From positions 27,003,501 to 27,067,500 of the forward strand of contig NC_088920.1 in the NCBI RefSeq assembly GCF_038396675.1: DNA of 64,000 nucleotides, given 5' to 3'. A program made the translations under genes and the position numbers. Shown here piece after piece: positions 35,581-47,429 of this stretch. The stretch is from Hydra vulgaris (Eukaryota; Cnidaria; Hydrozoa; Anthoathecata; Hydridae). The number at the start of each line of letters is the position of its first letter. The stretch's first letter is position 1. The notes below the pieces were generated by a model, which saw nothing but the letters and a program-made list of their open reading frames with translations, made no database searches and was not told where the DNA came from.

Positions 35581-36928
35581 TTTGTAAAATAAAAAAAAAT
35601 ATGAAAAAAATTTAACATTTTTAAATAGTAGCAGTAGTAGCAGTTTACAACTTCAAAAAAAAGTGTTTAAAAGTAAAACGTTTAGAAAAAAAAACCTTAT
35701 TCAACTTTTACCTTATAAACATTTTTTAAATATAAAATTACAAAAACTATTTAAAATTACAAAGGCTTGCTCTGAACAAAAAGTGAATAGGAGAAAAGTG
35801 ATTACTACATGCAACACTATTGGTTTAAACTTCTTTCGGTGCATGATAGAAGATAAAAAAAATTAATTTCACTCAACTTATCGAAGAACTGCAAGTCGAT
35901 ATTATGTTGATAATAAAAAAATCGCTCCAGGTATGGAACTTAAAAGAACAAAGTGAAAAATTAAAACTTTGATGGAGGAGAGTATAAAAATTTTCCAGTT
36001 TTTAAAGAGCTTTTAACATCTTGTTTTCAATATTATAATAGTATTTGTACATGGAGCTGGTGAGTCTCATTATAACATTGAAATTTTAATATCAAATATT
36101 TATACCAGGGTCGGAAACCTGCTTGCGAGCAGCAGTTTGCCGATTCTGATATAAAATTTGAATAACATAAAGTAGATTATGTACTTACATAAATCTTTCT
36201 TTGTTTTTACATCAGGCCAACAAACACAAGCTTTGAAAAAATAATATCTTGCCTGTGCTCATTTAGTTCTGTATGAGTCAGGTATTTTTAAAGCACAACA
36301 CGGTTTAAAAAAAAGTAGAATATAGAAAATTTCATTAAAATACTAAAGTTTGGGTGAGTTTGTAGTCTTGGTTATGTAACACAAGACTACAAATGCTGCC
36401 TAATTTTCTTTTTTTTAAGATTCATTTAGTTAATTTTAGTGGTCAATAATTTAAAATATTTACAACAATCCGTAATAAATATTTTGACTTTTGAAAAATC
36501 ATGAATGTTCGCTATGTTTAAATTACCAACAATATCTTAAGATATTTTGCACATCAGCGACACAAGTACCATACTTTAAGAACATATACTACTGGAAACA
36601 TATGTGGAGAGAGTTTATTTCCAAAATTTTTTTTCAACTGATTTAAATGTTCATTTAGCCGATTTTTGAAATGTTGACGGAAGTCGCGTCAATTACTATT
36701 TGCTGCAGGGTATTTCACTGCAACACAATACGGTTCGTGAAGAATTTTTCTCTTAGCATGCAATTGAGTACTCTTTGCAGTGCAAGTCTTTGATTATGAC
36801 CACGCTTAATATACATTGACAACAAAGGACGATTGAATAATACGTGAAAGTTTATTTTATCAAATTCACGCATGAACTTGAATATTTGATTTAATAATAA
36901 AAACATTAGTTAAGTTTTACTGATAAAG

Positions 36929-37030
36929 GGCTGTCCATTAATTACGTCAACAAAATAGGGGGAGGGGAGTTCTGAAAATTTTTGACAACTTTTGACAAAG
37001 GGAGGGGGGGGGGGAAGGTCAAGAAAAGTT
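36929..37030. mobile_element. Solo MITE end with G-rich inner tract
   Basis: GGGCTGTCCATTAATTACGT at 36929 lies in the same orientation as the end at 35484. It is followed by GGGGGAGGGG and a longer G-run near 37000-37015. It matches the left-end type of the complete element at 61790-62106. The opposite end is not seen. Confidence 0.6.
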
Positions 37031-37169
37031 GACATCAACAACGTTACTTTTTTAAATAAATTTAGTTACTTTGTTACCAGTTATGCATACTGACCGAGAA
37101 AAAAGGTATTAAAACAAGACTATTACATGTCAGGATCAGACGGCCCGCCACCAAATGAGCAATCAAAGT

Positions 37170-37560
37170 TGCTCATTTAGAGAAAGATCTTAAAGTTCTT
37201 ATCTTAAATGATCTTAAATGTAATGCTCAAGTTTTAGCAACAGCGGTAAACTCTAACCGCTCCTTTGAGAGGAAAAAAATAAAAATAAATTAAAAACTAA
37301 ATAAAAATTTTTGCAGTTGTAGTTTTTCAGTGTGGAAAGAAGTGTACACCACGTATGTTCGTCCTTACCTAGTACGCTATCCAAGCGTTGTCATTTTACC
37401 AACGGAAGACATAGAAGCAATGGAAAGAGTTCAAAACCGTGCTACAAAAACCATTTCTGAGATTAAGCATTGCACCGCCGAGCAGCGAAGAGTCATGTTA
37501 GGTCTTAGGACACTTGAAGAAAGAAGAATGCGGTTTTAAATTCGAAGAATACGAACCATG
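37170..37560 (+). pseudogene. Non-LTR RT C-terminal fragment
   Basis: The translation shows EKDLKVLI, then NAQVLATAVNSN, then a 70-codon frame (37330-37539) with YVRPYLVRYPSVVILP, IEAMERVQNRATK and MLGLRTLEERRMRF. This is the typical thumb/connection end of jockey/CR1-type retrotransposons. The RT core is missing, so it is a 5'-truncated relic. Confidence 0.75.
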
Positions 37561-38470
37561 TATAACATGATATCGGTTTATTAACAAAAAAATGGAAAAA
37601 AAATGTTTTTGTCGATAAGAGTAAAAGAATATTACTTAGTAATTCGCAATTAATTTTTTTATACATATTTTACCTTTAGATCTAAATTTTGAGATCTGTA
37701 AAAAATGGCTAGTAGGTAAAGAAGATGCATCAGAAAGGGTTACATTATAGGGTTATACTAATTCAATTTTTATCATAAGTATCATCATAAAGCTTATAAT
37801 TAGTTTCTTGACTCAATAGCAGTAAAAACCTCAATTAATTGCTTGCAGTAATAACCTCAATTAATGGCTTGCAGTAATAACCTAAATTAATTGCATCAGA
37901 AAATTCATTCATTTATTAAAAATTTCTATTAACTCTAACAGATTTTTAATGCTACGAAAAGACATAAATATTTTTTTTTTCTTTTCTTCTTAATTACGTA
38001 ATAAGAACGGAAGAATAAAAAGAATAAAATTTATTTTATATGCACTGTGTACAAGGCCATCTCAAGCACGGCCCCTGGACACAAGTTTGGACAAGTACTC
38101 CACCTTGGGCGTCTTCAGACACTTTTTCAGGGGAAGAGGATTAGTGGTGGGAAATAAAAAGCATAATTGAAAAACATGAAAAAAAAAGTTCATTTACCTA
38201 ATTTAACCGCTAGATATTACAAACACAGTTTTCGTTCTTATTTAATTATGTCGTCCTGGCAAAAGGGTTTAGAATAAAGTAATATTTATTAAATAGTTAA
38301 CAGAACACTTTAAACATGAAAGAAAACATAACTACTAACTTATTCTTTTACAGGCATTTCTTTTTTTCCTGATTTTTAACTAATTCTTTTTGCGCATTTC
38401 TTTTTTTGATGTTAATAGTTGCATTCCTATGAGTTAAAATTAAACAGACTTTTTTGCGCTGTTAAATTTT
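37561..38470. other. AT-rich DNA with a short tandem repeat
   Basis: At about 37825-37900 the phrase GCAGTAATAACCTCAATTAA recurs with a 26-bp spacing (2-3 copies). No gene is seen. Confidence 0.5.
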
Positions 38471-38728
38471 ATTTAAATGCTGCGTACATGTGAACACATT
38501 ACTGAAAATAGTTATTTAAATGCTGCGTACTGTGAACACATTACTGAAAATAGTTATTTAAATGCTGCGTACCTGTGAACACAATACTAAAAATAGTTAT
38601 TTAAATGCTGCGTACCTGTGAACATATCACTGAAAATAGTTATTTAAATGCTGCGTACATGTGAACACATTACTGAAAATAGTTATTTAAATGCTGCGTA
38701 CCTGTGAACACATTACTGAAAATAGTTA
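38471..38728. repeat. 43-bp tandem repeat, six copies
   Basis: The unit begins ATTTAAATGCTGCGTAC and contains TGTGAACACATTACTG and AAAATAGTT. Copies vary by a few bases, and copy 2 is one base short. Confidence 0.97.
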
Positions 38729-39169
38729 TGATTATGTTTACGGTGAAACTAGTCAAGATGAGACTCGTTATTAAGTTTTTTTGGTGTAGATATTCAGTAT
38801 GTTAACAACTGCATGTGTGAATAGACATTTTTTTTTAATATTACAATTAATATTTGTTTAATATATTAATATAATTGATAATTTAGTTACAAAATGTCGG
38901 TAAGTTCTTCATAAAATGTTTATAAAGTAAGAAAAGGATAAACATGATCTGTAAAAATTTATAATTAAAGAACGTTTGAATTGACGGCTTTCTTCGAAAA
39001 GTTATTTATTAAAAGTTTAAAAAATTTTTTTTTATTAAAAGTGTTAAAAAAAAAAATAAACAAAAAAGAAAATTTGAACTTTTAAATACATTTATAGTTT
39101 GAAAAATTTCAAAATTTCAAAAAATATAATAAATAAAATTTTAATTTTTTATTAATATTAGTTTTCTTA

Positions 39170-39212
39170 TTTTTTTTTTTTTTTAATTTTTAAACTTTTT
39201 GTTTCAGGTGTC
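39170..39212 (-). mobile_element. 3' tail of a SINE cut off by a P-like element
   Basis: Read on the minus strand, AGGTGTC is followed, in complement, by an A-rich tail, as expected for the end of the SINE whose body lies at 43374-43548. The P-like element 39213-43373 separates the two parts. Confidence 0.65.
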
Positions 39213-39552
39213 TATGGCCTACTATAAATACACGGGTTTGTTGGTTTTTACGGAAAAAATTAGGAGGCCAGTTTTATTTGCTGTAATAAACGATATCTTT
39301 AAACAGAAGGCTTTGTTTTTCTTGTTATATATAATATTTTTTGATTATATATCAATTTTATTATGAGTTTAGTTATGAGGAACTTATTAATTTTGATGTT
39401 TTAAATAAGATTTTAATTAAGTAACAATATAAATACAATATTTAAATTAGACACATTTATAACAGCTTGTCGCTTTTGAGATATGATTATTTTTATTGTA
39501 CTTCAAAAATATAAGAATTACTTTTATTTTCAAACCTAGAATTCTTAATACA

Positions 39553-42500
39553 ATGCCAAACAAGTGTGCAGTGATATACTGTTGCAGTGGATACAAAAGT
39601 AAATCATCAAATACAAATGTGAATACTCTAAAATTGACTTCAGAAACAACAGTTTATAACAAAGAAAATAGTGTTTTTGCGTTTCCTGATGCTCTTAAAA
39701 GACCTGAGTTAAGAAAAAAATGGATTAAGTTTGTTAATAGAAAAAATTGGTTTCCTACAGAACATTCAGGTGTTTGTAGTGCACACTTTGATCCAAAATT
39801 TCTAAAGCACGGTGTTAGAATGACTCTTATTTATGATCTTCATCTGATACCAACTATTTATTCAAATGATGAAATAAAAAAAATTCCACCTTCTCTGTTA
39901 TTATCTATTCCAGGTCCATCAAGAAAATCTCCAACTAGATGTGTCACAAGCATTCAAGAAGAATCAGATATTTTTATGGAAAAAGATTATCAAATCCTAT
40001 CAAAGACCTAGAAACGTTAAATTCATCTTCAAGTCCAGTTGGCTTTATTTTTCAAAAATATGACTCCCATGTTTTATATTATCGTATTTTTAATGTGGCA
40101 TCTATTGATAATGCTCCCTGTATTGAATCAATACAAGTCGATTCTACCATGCATGTAAAGTTGCATCACAATGGATGTCAAATTCCTCTTCCAACGTGGT
40201 TTAAGCAAAACCAATATTTACTTAAAGATATTAGCATATAAGAAAACCTTGCATCATATATGCGTATTTTTGTTGCAGAAAAAAAAAAACTATTTTAGAT
40301 GAAATTCATAGTATCCCAGGCCTTGTTACGAGATTTCGCTGCGTAGCGAAAACGCGTAACGATTTTCTAAGTAACTCAACTCAGCAAATATATTTTGCAT
40401 CGTTAGAAGTTATATTGCGCCACTAGCGTCTTTTCAAGTACCGCATTGTAATTAAAGTTATTTTATTAACGCGTTAAAAATCATACAAACAGTTTGTTTT
40501 TTTCTCACTATAACAAAAGTTACAAATAAAATCTAAGTTCTTATTGAAAAAAATCATTTTTATTATTTTTTTCAAATATCAACTAAATTTTATTTTGAAA
40601 AAAAATATTTTTTTCATGACACGTAAAATAATGTTTGTTTATTTTCTTATGATTTTACAGTTGGTTTTTGGTTATTTTATTAACTGTTAATAAATTTTGC
40701 CTTATTTAATTTGTGAACTCTTTTTAATAACGTTTTTAAACAATAAAGAGTTTTTTTTTTGTTATTTATCAGTTACCGATAACATATTCGTGATCATAAT
40801 TTATTTTCATAAATTAAACGAACGTCTTAAAAACTTTACGTTATTGAATTAACCATAAACAAAATATCTTATTAATAAAATATTTACATCAAAATAAATC
40901 GTGCATTTTTTAAACTATTATGACTAAAAATAATTTTTATATTTAAAAGAAATTTATATATTTAATTCCTTAAGATAAAACTTAAAACACTTAATTTTTT
41001 TTAACTAATTTTTAACAACAACAAAAAAAATTATGAAACAAACTGTTTCTTTAACAAAAAATCACTTTACAATTGCGGTTAAACGCTTTTATTTCTTCTG
41101 AATAAACGTTACGTTACGTCACCTTAACGACAATCAAAAGATAATTTGAATATTCTAAAAGATTTTTTAAAAGTTTTTGCGTAGCGCAAAACTGCTGAAC
41201 GCAAATCGCCTTTTCGCAAGCAAAATGCGAGCTGCGTAACGCTTCTTAACAAGGCCTGGTATCCAATATTATAAACCGAAAGGCAAGAAACCATATTCAT
41301 CTGAAGTTCTTCGTTTTTCATTATTACAACGCTATACTTCAAAGCAAGCATACATTCAATTACAAGAAAAAATACCTTTACCGTCATTGTCAGTTTAAAA
41401 AAAATTAGCAGCTGGAGGAATTAAACCTTTAAAAGCTATTAGGTTACTTTTGGAGGAAGGAAAAGTAGACCCAGACTATTTTAATGTTGGATGAAATGTA
41501 TTTACAGAAATGTAGTGAGTATAGTAGCGGTAAATATGTTGGTTTGGATAAAAATGGTAACTTTTTCAAAAGTATCCTTGTTTTTATGGTTGTGAGCTTA
41601 AAAAAATCTATCCCTTATGTCATAAAGTCTTATCCACAAACAAAAATAAATGGAGATACAGTTTTCCTTGAAATTAAAGAAAATTTGTCTGTTTTGAAAT
41701 TAGCAGGATTTAATGTACGTTCAATAGTTGCAGACAATCATTCGACAAATGTATCAGGATATGGACAGTTGATTAAATGCTTCGGAACTGGGAAATCTGA
41801 AGAAGATCATTTTATTGTTAAAAAAATTTACCTTATCTATGATAGTGTTCATCTCTTGAAAAATATTCAAAATAATCTACTTAATTCTAAGCGATTTATA
41901 TTCCCTGTTTTCCATTTCGATGGACTTTATGATCCTATTTCAGTTACTGCTGGTGAAATATCTTGGCATCTTCTCCATAAAACTTACGAAAAAGATGAAA
42001 AACTTAGTGCTAATTTACGTAAGGCACATAAACTCACATTTCAAACTTTACATCCAGGAAATGATAAGCAAAGTGTTCCTCTTGCTTTTAATGTTTTTCA
42101 TGAAACAGCATCAGCTGCCATTAAAAGTTATTTTCCACAAGATTTATCTGCAGCTGAATTTTTACGCCTTATTAATAGTTGGTGGTTAATATCGAATTCA
42201 AAGTCAAAATATTCAAATAACTATATTGGTTATGCAGTTGTGAGGGAAGATAAAAAAACCTGAATTCTTACGTTGTTTTTCGAAGTGGATTAATGAATAG
42301 CAAATAAAACAGTTAAAGGAGTGTGGAAAGTTTACTCTTAGCAAGCAAACAGCATGTGCTATGATAAAAACATTAAAAAGTTCTGCTGATTTGTGTGATG
42401 ATTTACTCAATGAAGGTTATACTTACATTTTAACAAGTCGTTTCCAAAGTGACCCTCTAGAACGTCGATTTTCAAAATATAGACAAATGAGTGGAGGTCG

Positions 42501-42996
42501 TTTTCTTGTTGGTTTACGTGAAGTTGAATCTTCTGAGAAAATACTTCAAATTAAATCTCTAATGAAAGAAAATATAAATTACTGGGATTTAAATCTTAAA
42601 CCAGAGACAAGCCCAGATCTTTTATGTGAAATCGATTTTGAAAATGATTTAGAAGAAATTGATTTAGACGATGACAGCAAGGAGGTGGCAACCTACATTG
42701 AAGGATTTATTATGAAAAAAATCTCTAAAAAATTTGTTTGTTCTGAATGTGAAGCGTTATTAAATCATGAGAAGGTCACCATTTGTGTTGAGTATACAAA
42801 TTTGCTCTCTAGAGGGGGGCTTCAATTACCTGGGAAACATCTTGCATCATATATATCCCATTGCTTTGCTAAACTAGATTTAGCTCAAGAAAATTTATTT
42901 TTAAATGCTGATAATATCAGATATGCTGCAAGAAAGCTCCTGAATCTTGTAGAGGAGGGATCTTCATGTGTCCTCAGCATTTTAATAATGCTATAA
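39553..42996 (+). pseudogene. Broken THAP/P-element transposase
   Basis: It starts at the ATG at 39553 with a THAP finger (MPNKCAVIYCC, FAFPDALKRPELRKKW, GVCSAHF, LIPTIY). The frame shifts near 40000 and the 942-bp insertion splits the gene at 40317. The core resumes after 41258 with KPYSSEVLRFSLLQRY, passes a stop near 41393 and a frame change near 41480, then has MLDEMYLQK and IVADNHSTN (catalytic Asp motifs) and DSVHLLKNIQNN. A further frame change near 42258 and a stop at about 42298 precede the C-terminal SDPLERRFSKYRQMSGGRF block. The order of domains is complete, but the gene is clearly dead. Confidence 0.85.
40317..41258. mobile_element. 942-bp non-autonomous element inside the P-like transposase
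   Basis: Ends CAGGCCTTGTTACGA and, inverted, CAGGCCTTGTTAAGA. Flanked by a perfect 6-bp duplication GTATCC (40311-40316 and 41259-41264). The subterminal regions are rich in GCGTAACG- and GCGTAGCG-like palindromic phrases. There is no transposase inside. Removing the element and one GTATCC joins the transposase codons in frame (EIHSI to QYYKPKGKK). The superfamily is not assigned. Confidence 0.88.
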
Positions 42997-43373
42997 TATT
43001 TATTAATAATATAATTATAAACATATACTTTAACAACAAGCAAATAATTATCAATGGTGGAAAAAGAAAAGACGAGATTGATGCTTTTAAATCAAAGAGA
43101 ACAAAAAGAAAGCATAATGATTAATCTATTTCTTGTTGTTAATTTCACAGTATTTTAAAATTTATTGTGATTTTATGAATGTTTATATTACTTTAAATAA
43201 AAAAGAATTTTAAACAGTTGTTTATTTGTTTTAATAATTTATATTTTTATTATTCCAGCATTTTCTATGAAAACTCAATAACTACATGTATTACACAAAA
43301 AAAAAAAAAACTGGCCTCCTAATTTTTTCCGTAAAAACCAACAAACCCGGCCGTGTATTTATAGTAGGCCATG

Positions 43374-43548
43374 AGGTGTCCCAAGAAGACCTAACAGTCT
43401 TGTCACAGAGCACCACGGAAGAGCATTTAACTAGAAAGCTCACGCCTCCTTCCTTACCAATGGCGCAAAATACATCCAGAGCACGTTTTGAACCTTGGAT
43501 CTCTTACTTCTAAAGCTTGCGCTTTAACCACTACGCCACGGCCGCACA
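43374..43548 (-). mobile_element. tRNA-derived SINE body, minus strand
   Basis: On the minus strand it begins near 43548 with GGCCGTGGCGTAGTGGTTAA (A box) and has AAGGTTCAAAACG (decayed B box). It shares the CTCTGGA, GTTAAATGC and CTGTGACAAGAC blocks with the SINE at 6728-6915. Its 3' end is interrupted by the P-like element at 43373. Confidence 0.85.
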
Positions 43549-45038
43549 CATTTAAATTTTGAATTTAAAGCTTAAAGAAATAGTAATTTATAAAATGATC
43601 AAATTAAAAAAAAAATAAACCAGTAGCTGAAAACAAACAAATAAAAAAAAGAAAATCAGTATCTAAAAACAACAACAAGAACAAAAAATAGGCATTAGTA
43701 TACAAATATTGTACTTTTAAAAATAAGCTTTTTTTATGGCCTTCAACAATTAACTCATTGTTAAATGCTCTACTGACTTCGATGTCTATTTTTATACTTA
43801 TTATACCAGTCGACATTTAACACAGTCTTATATGTTATTTATTTATCATCAAGTTATTACTCTCACTGGACAATATTACTCTCACTGTCTTGTAAAACAT
43901 TTACTAGACAATATTTTTACAAATTATTTCCCGGACAACGTTTTTGTCTAGGTTTTGCTAAAGTGTTATCTAGAACTTTCTTCAAGTCTATAAATAAAAA
44001 TTTTTTTCAAGCTATTTTACAAGTGCTCAAACTTTTTATTCTGTTTGCTGGAAAAAGCAGCCAATCTTAAAAACTGAATCCTCCTCTGCCACAGCATAGA
44101 AATCGCAGTACTTATTGAACTTTAATTTGAACAAAAGTTTTTTTTTTGCTAATCATTTTGTAACATTTGTATATTTATGAATCTTCTACTTTACATCTTT
44201 TTGAATTGTTTTGCAATATTGACCTCAGATGGAAACTGTAAATCCAATCCATTGCAAAATAATTATTTTCTAAGGTTGTCTTTCTATATTTTGCTCGCCA
44301 TTAACTACTTATTCCATTTCCTACCTTTATAAGTCTTATTCACTCATATATGGAATACTATTATCATATTTGGACTTAGCTTCTAATGAAGCGCTTCCTC
44401 AAAAATACATTGAAAACGAAGTTGAACCTGCTCTTACAGTTCTGAGCCATAGATTTATAATACTTCAGTGTTGCGTTTTCTTTTCTTGTAGTTGATTTAA
44501 AACTATATTCATTTTTATTAGTGTAAAGCTATTGAAACTATTTATTTTTTTTTAATTTTATTTATATAGGTTTTTACTGTTTTCATTTTAGTCTAAATTT
44601 TAGTCCTAAAAAAAAACAAAAATCGTTAAGTCTATTAAAACATTTTTTTCTTTACTATTGAATTAGCAAATGTTGCCAAACCTCAGCAAGCACACCGACT
44701 TTGTTTGTTTTTTGCTTTTTGCTTTGACTTTAGTTTGCTGTGCTAAATAGAAAAAAGCAGGTCAAAATAAATGGCTCCATTTTTATTTATGACTTAACTA
44801 AATAGTTTTGTATGACGTAGTACAAAATTAGAGAAACAAAAAAGGTTTTCAACAGTAATCCTTTTACAATTTGCAGCTATGGTTAATGGCTTAATCTCTT
44901 TTTTAAAAATATTAGCGTACGTTAATGCAAAATTGTTGTAATTAGTTATTTAAATGCAAGTTGTAGCAATAAAAAAAAAAGTTTCTTTCTAAATCTCAAA
45001 AAGGTTTTTGTACACTTTAAACAGTCCTAACTTTCAAA
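43549..45038. other. Upstream region of the CAP gene
   Basis: AT-rich with no recognised gene. The promoter of the CAP-domain gene presumably lies here, but I see no unambiguous core element. Confidence 0.4.
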
Positions 45039-45391
45039 ATGACAATTTTTTTAATGCTACCTACTTGGTTATTACTTCAGTCTAAAGTTTTAGCTGACAC
45101 ATCATCAAAGGTTTCTGTAACAGTAATCAGAGATCCTGAAGCATGTTTGTTTGCACATAACGCCATAAGGAGCAAATGGCATAATACTGCGGTGTTAGAT
45201 TGGGATGATGACCTTGCTTACAATGCTGAAAAATGGGCAATACATTTAGCACTAGGAAATATGAAACTTACACATTCCATGCCTCCTGGCTCAATGATTG
45301 ACGAAAATAATGAACGATATGGAGAAAATCTTTACTTAATGGAAGGAAGTATATTACAACGATGCCGCGATGCTGTGCTTTTTTGGTATAT
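45039..45391 (+). CDS. CAP/SCP-domain secreted protein, exon 1
   Basis: Starts at the ATG at 45039 with a signal peptide (hydrophobic residues 1-18, likely cleavage after VLA). Residues 35-117 are the first half of a CAP domain: FAHNAIRSKWH (conserved His48), VLDWDDDLAYNAEKWA, and RYGENLYL with Glu96. It ends in DAVLFWY plus two bases of a split codon, followed by a strong donor GTAAGT at 45392. CAP proteins (CRISP, GAPR-1 and PR-1 relatives) are mostly extracellular and act in sterol or lipid binding, venom, mating or immunity. The exact role here is unknown. The partner exon is at 62461. Confidence 0.88.
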
Positions 45392-46085
45392 GTAAGTAAA
45401 ACTTTGGTTTTTAATTATAAGCTGTATTTACCATTCAAAAACTAATGATTTTTACGTTCAATTAATAGTTTTATACTGAATGGTTTTAAGTTGAATGGTT
45501 TATAAAAAACGTTTTAATATGCTTTTTAGATGTCTAAAAAACATATTAAAGCCTATTAAAACGTATTTTAAAGGTATTAAAACACGTCTTGTGTTTACTG
45601 AGGATCTCTAAAATGTAACTACTTTTACTTTATAAATAAACAAAAATATACAAAAAACAAATGTAATTCCTAATATATTATTTTCAAATAATATAATAAT
45701 TTATAATAATTCTTATTATAATACTTTCAAATACTTTTTTCAGTTACTATTGAACAGAAGTTGATACAAGACATTATAAATATTTTTTATAAATATATAA
45801 CTCTTATATAATATTTACTGATCGATGATGTTCTAGCGGTAACCTGTTTTGTAGATCAAGATTAGATGTTTTTATAGCTATGCTGTAACACTCAAGATAT
45901 ACGAGCTTCTTCTACATTTTATGGTTGAGGTTTTATATCAAGGTTTTAAATAATTTTTTAAGCTATGTGTATATAGCTGATCGCACAGAATTTTAGTGGG
46001 CTTTAATTTTATTTTTAGACTTTTTATTTCAGATAACTTTGTTTTTTTTATTTAATTTTTTTTATATCAGATTTGATTGCAATCA

Positions 46086-46183
46086 CCCAGTAGACAAAGA
46101 ACGTGTTTAAAACGTCTAGAACACGTAATAAAATATATTAACTCGTATTTTAGACGTCTAAGGCACGTCTTGTGCCCACTGGG
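46086..46183. mobile_element. Short MITE with CCCAGT ends
   Basis: The left end CCCAGTAGACAAAGAACGTG pairs with the inverted right end CCCAGTGGGCACAAGACGTG over about 98 bp. A partial relative (CACGTCTTGTGTTTACTG) is at about 45583-45602. Non-coding. Confidence 0.75.
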
Positions 46184-46321
46184 CAATTTTCAAGGTAAAC
46201 GTTATCGTATTTACAGGGTCATAGTATAATTTTTTTATGTCATCTTAAGGCTGTTTTAGTCTCTTTTACTCAACTTATCTGCATTGTTCAGATTGTCTAA
46301 AATGTCTACTCTTTTCTGCTC

Positions 46322-46815
46322 AAATTGTAACTGAGAAGGTTTTTAAAACGGAGGAGATTTTCTTCAAGAAAACAGTCATCTTTCTATTAATAGTTTACCA
46401 TATTTTTTAATTTTAATTTTGTTTACACTTATTAGTTGTTGTGATTGTGAATTTCGTGTTATTTAATTGTGAAGATCTTGTTAAAGTTGTATTAATATCA
46501 AGTAATACTTTCTTGGAAGACCTATTGACCTTGTTTTAAGGCACCCCTATAAAAAGGTCAAAAGATCTTCCCAGAGCACTGTTAAAGCCGCAAAAAAAAA
46601 GAAATTTCAAATAAAAGTAATATTTGATATTAGAACATCTTTAACAAGATCTTCACAATGAAATAACACAAAATTCACGATCACAACAACTAAGCAAAAT
46701 TAAAATTATTAAGTTTAAAAAAAAAAAATATGATAAACTATTAATAGGAAGATGATAATTTTATTAAAGAAAATCTCCTCTATTTTAAAAACCTCTTTAG
46801 TTACATTTTAAAGAC
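46322..46815. repeat. Foldback element with about 195-bp arms
   Basis: Arms 46322-46516 and about 46608-46815 are imperfect inverted copies, sharing GAAGATCTTGTTAAAG, TTCTATTAATAGTTTA-like and GTTGTTGTGATYGTGAA phrases. They surround a 90-bp loop with an inner TTGACCTT / AAGGTCAA pair. Non-coding. Confidence 0.85.
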
Positions 46816-46919
46816 ATTAATAAAAGAGATCATAAATTAATTTTTTTTTTTTACAGTCAAAACGGTATAGAATATAATGAATAAGTTCCATCTTTTTTTC
46901 TCACCAATGTAACTTTTTT

Positions 46920-47125
46920 ATAACCATTATTTTATTTATAAAATAAACTTATTCAATATAATGATGTTATATAAGTTAAACATTTTTTATCTCAATATAC
47001 AAAAATTAAGAGTAAAATTTAAGAAATGTCGTTGTAACTTGCTTTTTTTTTCAGTACACTCCCAAACATCCCCAAATATTTGCATTACTTATAGAGCTAT
47101 GAATATAAGGATTATATGGATGCGC
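46920..47125 (+). repeat. Dispersed repeat, copy 1
   Basis: Shares order and wording with 62150-62405: TTTATTTATAAAATAAA, a later TTCAATAYAATRA, TATACAAAAATTAA, and TTGCATTACYTATAGAG followed by ATAAGGATTATAT. The two copies lie in direct orientation near opposite ends of the CAP intron. Confidence 0.7.
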
Positions 47126-47429
47126 CAAACCAGCCTATACATCAAATATGTTGAAATGAGATAATTAGAGAAAGTTTAAAAGTTTTCTACAATAGCCACA
47201 GAGCTGGAGACTCAAATCAATCGACCCAAACTCGAAACATAATTTGATGACAAGCTATATAGTTATTAATAACAGTAATAATCGTAACACATCTCTAAAC
47301 ACAATGCTAGACACATAGCATTCCTCAATAATAAAAATATTTGACAACTTGATTCCACTTAAACAGTATCCTTTTAGAAAAAACAAACCTAAATGAATGG
47401 ATAAAGAAATTAAATAAATGTTTACCGCC

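Larger units (their letters stand above)
35221..37169. other. Intergenic region with two transposon ends
   Basis: AT-rich. Apart from the two MITE-type termini listed separately, I see no gene. A GTAGTCTTG / CAAGACTAC inverted pair lies near 36362-36395. Confidence 0.5.
39213..43373 (+). mobile_element. P-like (THAP) transposon nested in a SINE
   Basis: Terminal inverted repeats: left 39213-39271 (TATGGCCTACTATAAATACA and onward, ending GGAGGCCAG) and right 43311-43373, the same sequence inverted with 4 extra bases (CCGG) and CATGG at its tip. AGGTGTC flanks both ends (39206-39212 and 43374-43380), a 7-bp target duplication. Without the inner 942-bp insertion the element is about 3.2 kb. It encodes one broken THAP/P-type transposase and no accessory gene. 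Confidence 0.88.

Noticed and set aside
46961-47164. Possible extra CAP exon after TTTTTTTTTCAG
   Set aside because: The sequence belongs to a dispersed repeat also found at 62150-62405 and does not match the CAP domain; exon 1 and exon 2 already join without a gap.
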